A stretch of DNA of 6,268 nucleotides from Nitrososphaerales archaeon TH5895 (GTDB lineage: Archaea; Thermoproteota; Nitrososphaeria; Nitrososphaerales; Nitrososphaeraceae). Shown here piece after piece: positions 1-5,857 of this stretch. The position numbers and the translations under genes are program-made. Positions within the stretch are counted from its first letter, which is position 1. Every line of letters starts with the position of its first letter. Location: contig JAATVS010000520.1 in NCBI GenBank assembly GCA_014523695.1, positions 1 to 6,268 of the forward strand. Reading direction: 5' to 3'. The notes below the pieces were generated by a model, which was given only the letters and a program-made list of their open reading frames with translations, did not search any database and was not told where the DNA came from.

Positions 1-177
1 ACAACAACATCAGCACGCCGCAAGGTGGTCTTAGTCAGGACTCTCCCTAGACCAGCAACTACATTAAAGTTCTTAAAAGTACAAAGTCAATAGTTGATTT
101 ATTAGGTTTTCAGTTTTGAGATCAACAAACCAGTGATTATAATACTGTAATAAATGATGGATGATGGATGATGTTTG
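1..177. other. Flank downstream of aIF2-gamma, no supported gene
   Basis: No recognisable gene lies here. One plus-strand frame is open from the window edge to a TAG at 91-93 (30 codons, basic, reading ...RRKVVLVRTLPRP...); it could be the tail of a gene that starts outside, but I recognise nothing in it and the minus-strand frame over the same bases is also open. An inverted repeat GTTGAT (93-98) / ATCAAC (121-126) lies about 50 bases past the aIF2-gamma stop. In the minus direction it is followed by a T-rich stretch, so it may help end that transcript. A second hairpin is possible at 26-54. Confidence 0.3.
154..173. repeat. Short tandem heptamer repeat (ATGATGG)
   Basis: The unit ATGATGG occurs twice in full and a third time lacking its last base, ending four bases before the aIF2-gamma stop codon on the other strand. 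It is therefore in the 3' untranslated region of that gene. The repeat is short and probably arose by slippage; no function is implied. Confidence 0.6.
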
Positions 178-1443
178 TCACACCGCTATCCCTGAACCTA
201 TTAATCGCCATCTATCCGATATCCTTCTGCTGATTGCTACTCGGTTATTTGGCAACAAACAGACTGGCTTTTTTAGTTTAATTTCAATTTTAGTAGAGTC
301 CTTAGCATTTGTAACCGTCCCCAACGTTGCAGCTGTTCCTATATTCAATCTAAGAGATTCCTTGATTCGTATGGGGTCTACTTTTACCAGTTCTTGAGTC
401 CCAACTGCAGTATCAAAAAGATAAACTTCGATACTTATGCTATCCACGTTTTCAGGCAGAGTGGATGGCTTTCCTACTACAGAACCAATGAGAGAATCAC
501 TCTTTATAAAGGTAGGATCTAATCTTGTTCCAATTGCAACTAGGCCTCCAGGTCTAACTGATTCAACTAAACCTGCACCGGTTCCTAAGGTTGAGATGAC
601 TGAAGTAATAGGCTCATATCTACTCCTCTTTTCATCGTAGAACCCAGGCCTGATTTCGATCTCATCTCCTATCAAAAACTCTCCTTGAACTAGTGCGCCA
701 CCTATTACCCCGCCTCTCACCCTCTGGACTTGAATACCAGGCTTATTGACGTCAAAAGATCGCAATACGTGCATTATAGGTTTAGCAGTTTTGTTTCGAA
801 TCGGATTCTTGAGTTTGTTTTCTATGGCTTCTATGAGAGCATCTACGTTTACTCTGTGTTGTGCTGATACAGGAACGATAGGAGCCTCCTCTGCAGTGCT
901 GCCACTTACGAATGACTTTATCTGATCATAGTTCTCCAATGCGCTTTCGTACTCAATCAAATCTACTTTATTCTGAACAATCACTATTTCCTTTATGCCT
1001 AATACCTGCAAGGCCAAGAGATGTTCTCTAGTTTGTGGTTGTGGAACTTTCTCATTTGCTGCAATAACAAGTATTGCCCCGTCCATCAATGCGGAGCCTG
1101 AAAGCATATTTGCCATCAAACTTTCATGACCAGGGGAATCTACAAAACTGACTACGCGTAGCAACTCTCCTGGTTTATTACAATTTGCGCACGTAGGATT
1201 AGACGAATAGCATTCTGGTGCAGGACAATCGGGGCACTTATAAAAGGCTGCATCTGCATACCCAACTTTGATAGTGATACCTCTCCTTAATTCCTCACTG
1301 TGTGCACTAGTCCATACACCTGTAATCGCTTCAACCAGTGTAGTTTTACCGTGATCGACATGACCTGACGTTCCAATATTGATATTGGGTTGGTAACCAT
1401 ACTCTTTAACATACCAATCAGGCAGACTTTCTTTCCAATGCAA
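178..1443 (-). CDS. Translation initiation factor aIF2, gamma subunit (GTPase)
   Basis: This is the GTP-binding core of the aIF2 heterotrimer, which carries initiator Met-tRNA to the small ribosomal subunit. Numbering from the start chosen here (421 residues, a normal length): G1 P-loop GHVDHGKT at 27-34, switch I RGIT at 54-57, G3 DSPGH at 102-106, G4 NKVD at 158-161 and G5 SAQ at 193-195. A zinc knuckle of two CxxC pairs (C70/C73 and C85/C88) lies between switch I and G3, as is typical of aIF2-gamma and unlike EF-Tu or SelB. Two beta-barrel domains follow (about 222-330 and 332-421). Start: the frame is open to a GTG at 1482, adding 13 residues that do not look like the family. I prefer TTG at 1443 (protein begins MHWKESLPDWY) because a TATA-like box lies about 28 bases upstream of it, inside the longer version. 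It follows S6e in the same direction, 230 bases on. Identity is certain; the start is likely. Confidence 0.97.
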   Translation of the reverse strand: MHWKESLPDWYVKEYGYQPNINIGTSGHVDHGKTTLVEAITGVWTSAHSEELRRGITIKVGYADAAFYKCPDCPAPECYSSNPTCANCNKPGELLRVVSFVDSPGHESLMANMLSGSALMDGAILVIAANEKVPQPQTREHLLALQVLGIKEIVIVQNKVDLIEYESALENYDQIKSFVSGSTAEEAPIVPVSAQHRVNVDALIEAIENKLKNPIRNKTAKPIMHVLRSFDVNKPGIQVQRVRGGVIGGALVQGEFLIGDEIEIRPGFYDEKRSRYEPITSVISTLGTGAGLVESVRPGGLVAIGTRLDPTFIKSDSLIGSVVGKPSTLPENVDSISIEVYLFDTAVGTQELVKVDPIRIKESLRLNIGTAATLGTVTNAKDSTKIEIKLKKPVCLLPNNRVAISRRISDRWRLIGSGIAV

Positions 1444-1465
1444 TGATCTTCGTGAATTAACTGGG

Positions 1466-1474
1466 AATATTAAG
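1466..1474 (-). promoter_or_regulatory. TATA-like box for aIF2-gamma
   Basis: On the minus strand this reads CTTAATATT, preceded by another C. Its first T is 30 bases from the TTG at 1443, which is archaeal TATA spacing for a transcript starting at or next to the start codon. The nearly identical CTTAATATC stands 28 bases before the ArsA-like TTG. No box at comparable distance stands before the alternative GTG at 1482, although a T-rich stretch (TTTATTAG, about 1541-1548) could serve it. Confidence 0.5.
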
Positions 1475-1541
1475 GTAATCACAGGCCATTATGATTAACA
1501 GAAGAGACGTCTAACATCAATTTCAAAATACATAGGGTTTC

Positions 1542-1625
1542 TAATAAAAGAAAACTTTTCATCCTCTTGAATCTTATCAGATTTCTAAATATTCAAGTGT
1601 ACCACTTGCATATGTCGATCTGATA
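1542..1625 (-). terminator. Nested hairpin plus T-rich tract after S6e
   Basis: An outer inverted repeat TATCAGAT (1575-1582) / ATCTGATA (1618-1625) encloses a second one. The inner stem is CAAGTG (1594-1599), loop TAC, CACTTG (1603-1608), extended past one mismatch by ATAT (1589-1592) / ATAT (1610-1613). In the minus direction this follows the S6e stop by about 50 bases and is itself followed by GTTTTCTTTTATT near 1542-1555. That arrangement fits transcript ending for S6e. It might instead be a regulatory fold, because CTTGAAT (1566-1572) can pair with ATTCAAG (1591-1597) and would break the inner stem. Confidence 0.4.
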
Positions 1626-1673
1626 GATGACTCGGAAAATAGTCGATATAACTCTTATCGAAAGTCTAAGGTG

Positions 1674-2066
1674 TTAAGATTTGGGTTCTTCTACTGATTG
1701 TTCAGTTGCAGATTTTTCAGGTAACTTTCCCTCAAGCAATTTACAATTTAGCTGATATATTTCCTCAGTAACCATATTGCCTCTAATTAGCTTTCTTATT
1801 CTAACGCCAGGATTACGATTACGCATTCCTACTCCTCTCGCAAGCAAGATATACTTTTTTACCCCTCCATGCAGATCAGGCCTCATAGGTGTGCCCGATT
1901 TGTCACTGCCACCGGTGATCTGCATTTTACCATCAATACCAACAACATTTGAGTCGATAACATCACCTATTTTTAGCCCAAGGAGTGGAATTGCTACCTT
2001 GTCCTTCAATTCTTGACTAAGACTTTTTCCGGTACTATCTGAGATGACAACCTTGAATTGAGCCAA
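1674..2066 (-). CDS. Small-subunit ribosomal protein S6e
   Basis: This 130-residue protein of the archaeal/eukaryotic small ribosomal subunit binds rRNA. The S6e signature is clear: the N-terminal strand AQFKVVISD, the block GGSDKSGTPMRPDLHG at 52-67, GVGMR at 78-82 and the basic RIRKLIRGN at 89-97, followed by EEIYQLN. The tail from about 113 is acidic and low in complexity, as in other archaeal S6e proteins, which lack the long phosphorylated eukaryotic extension. Start: the frame closes upstream at a TAA near 2107 and holds no ATG or GTG before the conserved AQFK, so TTG at 2064-2066 is the only sensible start. There is no Shine-Dalgarno match in the 14 bases before it. It lies upstream of aIF2-gamma, a pairing I recall from other archaea, but the 230-base gap and a separate TATA box suggest separate transcripts here. 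Confidence 0.96.
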   Translation of the reverse strand: MAQFKVVISDSTGKSLSQELKDKVAIPLLGLKIGDVIDSNVVGIDGKMQITGGSDKSGTPMRPDLHGGVKKYILLARGVGMRNRNPGVRIRKLIRGNMVTEEIYQLNCKLLEGKLPEKSATEQSVEEPKS

Positions 2067-2100
2067 TGCACTACTACTTTGAATATGCAGAAGTACGGGC

Positions 2101-2109
2101 TTTAATTAA
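2101..2109 (-). promoter_or_regulatory. TATA-like box for S6e
   Basis: On the minus strand this reads TTAATTAAA. Its first T is 43 bases before the TTG start, so a transcript beginning about 26-28 bases downstream would have a leader of roughly 12-15 bases. A further AT-rich candidate, CTTTAAATG, lies at about 2155-2163 and would give a longer leader. Confidence 0.4.
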
Positions 2110-2215
2110 CTTTTGGATAGCTTCTTCAATTCAAATTCTTGATGCTACGATCATCATTTAAAGTCTTTTGACTATTCTGCTCAAGAATCATGTGTGGTAT
2201 GTAGTCATTCGACGA

Positions 2216-2404
2216 TTAGAATCCGCTCTTGTCTAGATTTGCTTGATAATCATCTGACATATTCTGAGCCATCCCCTTCATAGTCTCTAAGTACGATTCA
2301 TATGAAGCGGTAAACCCGCAGTGGCTACAGCCAACCTTTGTCATTTCCTCATCTACTACTGCTTCATTTCTACACTCTGGACATTTCGCCTTCAACAAAG
2401 TCAC
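2216..2404 (-). CDS. Small zinc-ribbon protein, function unknown
   Basis: This is a 62-residue protein with one zinc ribbon: CPEC (C8, C11) and CSHC (C26, C29), 14 residues apart, each near a turn as expected for four zinc ligands. The rest (about 31-62) is polar and probably helical, ending DDYQANLDKSGF. It lacks the EDWGE tail of the LysW carrier proteins, so that assignment is not supported. Start: the frame is open a little further, to a TTG at 2422, which would add MACRYC and a third CxxC. I prefer GTG at 2402-2404 because a TATA-like GTTAATAC lies 28 bases upstream of it, and the resulting MTLLKAKCPEC is a natural zinc-ribbon beginning. It is divergent from the aminotransferase gene. 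I do not recognise a named family; such proteins often act in transcription, RNA or ribosome contexts, but nothing here proves that. Confidence 0.75.
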   Translation of the reverse strand: MTLLKAKCPECRNEAVVDEEMTKVGCSHCGFTASYESYLETMKGMAQNMSDDYQANLDKSGF

Positions 2405-2425
2405 GCAGTATCTGCAAGCCAAACT

Positions 2426-2433
2426 GTATTAAC
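2426..2433 (-). promoter_or_regulatory. TATA-like box for the zinc-ribbon gene
   Basis: On the minus strand this reads GTTAATAC, with the A-rich CCAAAA just upstream in the BRE position. Its first T is 28 bases from the GTG at 2404, matching the spacing before the aIF2-gamma and ArsA-like starts. If it is the real box, transcription would begin inside the longer TTG version, which argues against that start. Confidence 0.45.
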
Positions 2434-2613
2434 TTTTGGTTTCCAATTCACCCTGCAAAAAACAAATAAGATATTTTTCTTTCCTAAAATCAACTTAAAG
2501 TGGCCGTACTCACCCAAATTCAGAGTATGCGTGGACGCCAATCTTCTAACGAGCTGTTATTTATTGCATATGATTATAGGTAAACTATCTAAAACTGTCG
2601 GTGGATTTGATAT

Positions 2614-2622
2614 CCTTAATTA
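2614..2622 (+). promoter_or_regulatory. TATA-like box for the DegT aminotransferase
   Basis: The sequence CCTTAATTA has its first T 33 bases before the ATG at 2649, giving a leader of only a few bases. It lies within the longer GTG-initiated frame that opens at 2601, which supports the ATG instead. The rest of the divergent region 2423-2648 holds AT-rich stretches but no gene that I can support. Confidence 0.45.
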
Positions 2623-2648
2623 GGTCTTCTCGCAGATCTAATTCTAAA

Positions 2649-3854
2649 ATGATTCCTATAAACAGACCTTGGCTTAGTGATGAGGAAAAAAATGAAATAC
2701 TAATGGTGCTTGACGAAGGCGTTCTTACGTCTGCTGCATTGGAGGGGGGAAAGAGAGTTCAGGAATTCGAATCTCTTCTTAGACGCCATTTAAACATTAA
2801 GCACGTGATTGCAGTGAATTCTGGTACTTCTGCTCTTTTAGCTGCATTACTAGCATTAGGATTGAAAGAAGGCGACGAAGTACTTTTACCTTCGTTTACA
2901 TTTGTTGCTTCAGCTAATTCTGTAGTAGCTGCTGGGGCTACACCAGTATTTATTGATATAAACAAAGCTGATTATACCATCGATACCGGAGATCTTGCTA
3001 GGAAGATTACAAGAAAGACTAGAGCTATTATGCCAGTCCATCTTTATGGCCATCCGGCTGATATGGATGAAGTAATTGAATTAGCAAAGCGTAATTCTCT
3101 CGAAGTAATAGAAGACGCGTGCCAATCATTAGGTTCCGAGTACAGGAAGAGACAGACGGGCACGATAGGTTTGATGGGATGTTTCAGTATGTATGCAAGC
3201 AAAGTACTCACTTCTGGAGAAGGTGGTGCGATCACAACAGATGACGATCTGCTGGCTGATCGATTAAGAATGATACGCAATCATGGGATGGTAGAAGGTT
3301 ATGACACAAGAGTATTCGGTCTCAATTTGCGACTCCCTGAAATAAGCGCCGCGATCGCGAAGGGCCAAATGGAAAAACTCAACGAAATGTTAGAAAAAAG
3401 AAGAAACAATGCAAACCTGTTAACCGACCTGCTTACACGTTCTAACTTTGACGGATTGATAACACCAACTGAACCAGAGGATGGTCACAAGAAATTTAAT
3501 TGGTATCTTTACACGGTGGCATTAGACGGTCAAAAGGCTAAAGACAAGATTAACACTTCTGATCCTCTAGACTATGCTAGTACCCGAGATCTAATAAAGG
3601 ATAAGATGGTAAATAATGCTAAGATTGGAGTAGCGGTATACTACGATCCCCCTGTTCATTTAACTCCGTACTATAAAGAACTTGTACAAACCCGGCTCCA
3701 AAATCAGGCCCGAGAAATACCCAATAATTTGGGAACTACAGAATGGGCAAGCAAACATGTGCTCTCCCTGCCTGTGCACCCTCTTCTTTCTGTGCACGAT
3801 ATTGAACATGTAGCAAACAGCTTCATATCAGCTAACGAAAATATAGGAAAATGA
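2649..3854 (+). CDS. DegT/DnrJ/EryC1/StrS-family PLP-dependent aminotransferase
   Basis: This family transfers an amino group, usually from glutamate, to a keto-sugar nucleotide, making amino sugars for surface glycans, glycoproteins or secondary metabolites. The protein has 401 residues, near the usual size. Visible marks from this start: N-terminal IPINRPWLSDEE; NSGTSALLAA at 57-66 for phosphate binding; LPSFTFVASANSV at 80-92; EDACQSLGSEY at 155-165, where D156 should contact the PLP pyridine nitrogen; MYASKVLTSGEGG at 181-193 with K185 as the probable Schiff-base lysine; RNHGM at 210-214; and NLRLPEISAAIAKGQ at 226-240. Near the C-terminus VYYDPPVHLTPYY is also typical. The GTG at 2601 would add 16 non-family residues and is rejected. 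A charged segment at about 293-325 looks longer than usual. No sugar-nucleotide genes adjoin it, so the substrate cannot be told. Confidence 0.93.
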   Translation: MIPINRPWLSDEEKNEILMVLDEGVLTSAALEGGKRVQEFESLLRRHLNIKHVIAVNSGTSALLAALLALGLKEGDEVLLPSFTFVASANSVVAAGATPVFIDINKADYTIDTGDLARKITRKTRAIMPVHLYGHPADMDEVIELAKRNSLEVIEDACQSLGSEYRKRQTGTIGLMGCFSMYASKVLTSGEGGAITTDDDLLADRLRMIRNHGMVEGYDTRVFGLNLRLPEISAAIAKGQMEKLNEMLEKRRNNANLLTDLLTRSNFDGLITPTEPEDGHKKFNWYLYTVALDGQKAKDKINTSDPLDYASTRDLIKDKMVNNAKIGVAVYYDPPVHLTPYYKELVQTRLQNQAREIPNNLGTTEWASKHVLSLPVHPLLSVHDIEHVANSFISANENIGK

Positions 3855-3878
3855 AATTATCTACTATAGTCCATAAGT

Positions 3879-3887
3879 CTTAATATC
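3879..3887 (+). promoter_or_regulatory. TATA-like box for the ArsA-like ATPase
   Basis: The sequence CTTAATATC has its first T 28 bases before the TTG at 3908. It lies within the 53-base gap after the aminotransferase stop, so the ATPase gene probably has its own promoter rather than relying only on read-through. It nearly duplicates the aIF2-gamma box. Confidence 0.5.
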
Positions 3888-3904
3888 GCAGCTTTCTATG
3901 CGAT
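3885..3904. promoter_or_regulatory. Possible operator: perfect 6-base inverted repeat
   Basis: ATCGCA (3885-3890) and TGCGAT (3899-3904) are exact reverse complements separated by eight bases. The left arm overlaps the end of the TATA-like box and the right arm ends three bases before the TTG. A protein bound here would block polymerase recruitment or initiation. The repeat is short, so chance is possible, but the position is that of an archaeal repressor site. Confidence 0.3.
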
Positions 3905-3907
3905 GTA

Positions 3908-5098
3908 TTGCGACTTGTCATCTATACTGGTAAAGGTGGGACTGGAAAAACAGTAAGTGCCTGCTCAACTGCGTTGAAGTTGTCTGGTCTGAAATCCAGA
4001 ACACTTCTAATTTCCGCCGACCCTGCCCATACTTTGGGTGATGCATTGATGGCAGGCGAAATAGGAGGAGGAAAACCTACAAGAATTTCTGCTGACTTGT
4101 ACGCAGCTCAAGTAGACCCAGTCGTAGAGATGGATTTACATTTCAAGACAATATTTTCCTACTTTGCATCATATTTTCAGTCCAAAGGTATGGATGATAC
4201 CATTTCGTATGAGTTGGCCATGTTACCCGGAATGACCCAATTGCTCTGCTTGCTGAAAATTGAAGAGTCTGTAAGATCTAGAGAATATGATGCGATAATT
4301 CTGGACATGCCGGCATCGGGCGAGGCATTGCGATTCCTATATTTTCCAAAAATTGTAGGAAGTCTAAGCATGAGGCTCTCAGGCCTTGCCGGCCTGGTTA
4401 GTGGCTTCGGTCGACTATTCCAGCCGTACTTTTCAGGCTCGGCTCCTTCAACTGACTTGATGAAGACTGAAGCGGATTTGCTTCTTAGATTGGATAAACT
4501 GTCAAAGTTAATTTTTGATCCAAACATTACCAGTCTGAGGTTAGTTGCTAATGCGGACAGCTTTAGCATGGAAAATGCAAAAAGGACCTTAATGTCAGCC
4601 AATCTGTACGGTATTAATGTAGACATGATTATCATCAACAAGATTATGCCTCAAATTCGTAGTGAGGATAGTTTCTTAGTTAACTGGGCTGATTTTCAAC
4701 ATGCTAGAGTAATAGAAGCTAAATCAAACTTTTACCCATTGCCAGTTAAGGAGGTCCCTCTTTACAGTGAAGAATTAAGAGGGATAGAGATGCTTAAGCG
4801 AAACGCCGAGATCCTATTTGGGGACCAAGATCCAAGTCAAATTTTTTATCGTGAAAAGGTTTTTGAATTCAAAGGTGATAGTTTGGGCCTCACTTTAAAA
4901 GTAAAGGTTCCTTTCGCAAAGAACTCAGACTTTTTGGTTGAACGTATTTCGGACCGAATCACTATCAAAGTAAATACTAACATAGGTTACGTTGTAAATG
5001 TCGTTCCATTGCCTGCTATTACTTTAGGAATGAAACTCAAAGCCGCTCGGTTAACTGATAAGGAATTAGTGGTTTCGTTTGAGAGTAATAGAAACTAA
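3908..5098 (+). CDS. ArsA/GET3-family ATPase with C-terminal HSP20-like domain
   Basis: This is a 396-residue SIMIBI-class ATPase of the anion-transporter/tail-anchored-protein-targeting family. It has the deviant Walker A GKGGTGKT at 8-15 with signature lysine K9, switch I DPAHTLGDAL at 38-47, switch II DMPASGEALRFL at 133-144 and base-contact INK at 243-245. Residues about 317-394 form a beta-rich domain (FKGDSLGLTLKVKVPF...LPAITLGMKLKAARL...ELVVSFE) that I read as the HSP20/alpha-crystallin-like tail found on many ArsA-like proteins. There is a single ATPase domain, not the tandem pair of bacterial ArsA. Only two cysteines (C19, C114) are present: the Get3 CxxC is absent and arsenite-binding cysteines are not evident. 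No arsenic genes adjoin. A role in protein targeting or folding is thus more likely than arsenite export. Start: TTG is the only start candidate in frame after the stop at 3881-3883, and RLVIYTGKGG is a normal beginning; nearby ATGs are out of frame. Confidence 0.92.
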   Translation: MRLVIYTGKGGTGKTVSACSTALKLSGLKSRTLLISADPAHTLGDALMAGEIGGGKPTRISADLYAAQVDPVVEMDLHFKTIFSYFASYFQSKGMDDTISYELAMLPGMTQLLCLLKIEESVRSREYDAIILDMPASGEALRFLYFPKIVGSLSMRLSGLAGLVSGFGRLFQPYFSGSAPSTDLMKTEADLLLRLDKLSKLIFDPNITSLRLVANADSFSMENAKRTLMSANLYGINVDMIIINKIMPQIRSEDSFLVNWADFQHARVIEAKSNFYPLPVKEVPLYSEELRGIEMLKRNAEILFGDQDPSQIFYREKVFEFKGDSLGLTLKVKVPFAKNSDFLVERISDRITIKVNTNIGYVVNVVPLPAITLGMKLKAARLTDKELVVSFESNRN

Positions 5099-5108
5099 AA
5101 AGGATGAA

Positions 5109-5150
5109 TCAGATAGAATAAGTTTCTAAACTATGTAATCTTATGTCTGA
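5109..5150. repeat. Imperfect inverted repeat after the ArsA-like gene
   Basis: TCAGA plus ATAAG (5109-5113 and 5118-5122) face CTTAT plus TCTGA (5140-5144 and 5146-5150), leaving a 4-by-1 internal loop. The structure starts about ten bases after the stop codon and may be a 3' hairpin of that transcript. No long T-run follows it, so a terminator call is not justified. Confidence 0.3.
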
Positions 5151-5174
5151 ATCTCCAATATGAATCCTTCATTA

Positions 5175-5184
5175 CCTATAGATA
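5175..5184 (+). promoter_or_regulatory. Weak TATA-like box for the secreted protein gene
   Basis: The sequence CCTATAGATA has its first T 38 bases before the ATG at 5215, which would give a leader of about ten bases. It is a poorer match than the boxes before the other genes, and other AT-rich stretches in the 116-base gap cannot be excluded. Confidence 0.25.
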
Positions 5185-5214
5185 CTACATGCTCTAACCT
5201 TTTCATAATAATCT

Positions 5215-5733
5215 ATGAACAGGGTCTATTCAGTTCTAATGGCGATAACTATGTGCGCCATGTATTTGGTCGGTATGTTTAGTCTTTCTAACCTTGTCCT
5301 TGTTAAAGCTCAAGATTCAAGCGCCAACCATTCAACTTTAGAAAATCTACCTGTTATAAACCAAGATACGTCAACACAACAACAACAACAACAACAAGCT
5401 AGTAACGACAAGGTTTCATTCAAAATTAAAGGGATAGATTACTCTACTAAAATAGCTCAGATATTAGTTACTATCGATGGTAAAACTTATGCTAACAACT
5501 TTGATCCGATATCCTTATTGGATCCCCATGATGACGGAAATGGTGTGATACAATTTGATATGCTAATTCCTAGTGATGCTATAAAGCCAGGAAGCACATA
5601 TACCGCGTGCATTAAAGTTTTGGAGGACACCGATAGCTATGGCAATAATTTGGCGTGCCAGACTGGTTCGACTGATGAAATAAAGTCTTTATCAGGGCAA
5701 AACCAAAATCAACAGGTCAATCTATATCTGTAG
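5215..5733 (+). CDS. Small exported protein with polyglutamine run, function unknown
   Basis: This 172-residue protein has a Sec-type signal peptide: a short N-region with one arginine (MNRVYS), a hydrophobic core from about residue 7 to 30, and a likely signal-peptidase site after VKA at 32, giving a mature protein starting QDSS. Next come a polar linker with seven glutamines (55-61), a beta-rich domain of about 90 residues (about 66-155) and a polar, glutamine-rich tail ending NLYL. Two cysteines, C132 and C148, flank KVLEDTDSYGNNLA and could form a disulfide outside the cell. Similar small exported proteins with a TACxKVLEDTD...ACQTG ending occur, as far as I recall, as paralogues in soil ammonia-oxidising archaea, but I know no function. 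There is no lipobox cysteine and no C-terminal membrane anchor, so it is probably released or loosely bound to the surface. ATG at 5215 is chosen because later Met codons would remove the charged N-region. Confidence 0.85.
   Translation: MNRVYSVLMAITMCAMYLVGMFSLSNLVLVKAQDSSANHSTLENLPVINQDTSTQQQQQQQASNDKVSFKIKGIDYSTKIAQILVTIDGKTYANNFDPISLLDPHDDGNGVIQFDMLIPSDAIKPGSTYTACIKVLEDTDSYGNNLACQTGSTDEIKSLSGQNQNQQVNLYL
5377..5397 (+). repeat. CAA trinucleotide microsatellite (seven units)
   Basis: Seven consecutive CAA codons encode residues 55-61 of the secreted protein, all by the same codon. A pure-codon run of this kind can lengthen or shorten by slippage without a frameshift. It lies in the linker just after the signal peptide, where length change should be tolerated. 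Confidence 0.9.
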
Positions 5734-5833
5734 TTTTGAGTTATGCATTTGAATCGAGCAAAGTAATCTTTTACTAGAGTGTGCAGAGCATCTGAGCTTT
5801 GCCCTCGTTGTATGGGACACTTGCGATGATTTC

Positions 5834-5857
5834 ACAGTACCATCTGTACTGTTTTTT
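5834..5857 (+). terminator. Terminator-like hairpin with T6 tract
   Basis: ACAGTAC (5834-5840), loop CATCT, GTACTGT (5846-5852) form a perfect seven-base-pair stem; the T-run 5852-5857 begins at its last base. It lies about 100 bases after the stop of the secreted protein gene and faces the right way. Archaea mainly end transcripts at T-tracts, so the T6 may matter more than the stem. Confidence 0.55.

Noticed and set aside
1..93. Thirty-codon plus-strand frame from the window edge
   Set aside because: It is unrecognisable and short, and a minus-strand frame is equally open over it. It is noted only under the flank.
154..173. CRISPR-like repeat
   Set aside because: The units are seven bases long with no spacers; this is a simple tandem repeat.
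154..194. Possible C/D-box small RNA from the ATGATG repeats and a CTGA at 191-194
   Set aside because: The C box lacks its final A, no C'/D' pair is present, and the region runs into the aIF2-gamma coding end.
1444..1482. GTG-initiated 13-residue extension of aIF2-gamma
   Set aside because: The added residues do not resemble the family, the TATA-like box lies inside this stretch, and the protein from TTG 1443 already has normal length.
2216..2422. LysW-type amino-group carrier protein
   Set aside because: It has a zinc ribbon of similar size but lacks the C-terminal EDWGE motif that carries the substrate.
2601..2648. GTG-initiated 16-residue extension of the aminotransferase
   Set aside because: The family normally begins at the IPINRP segment, and a TATA-like box lies within the extension.
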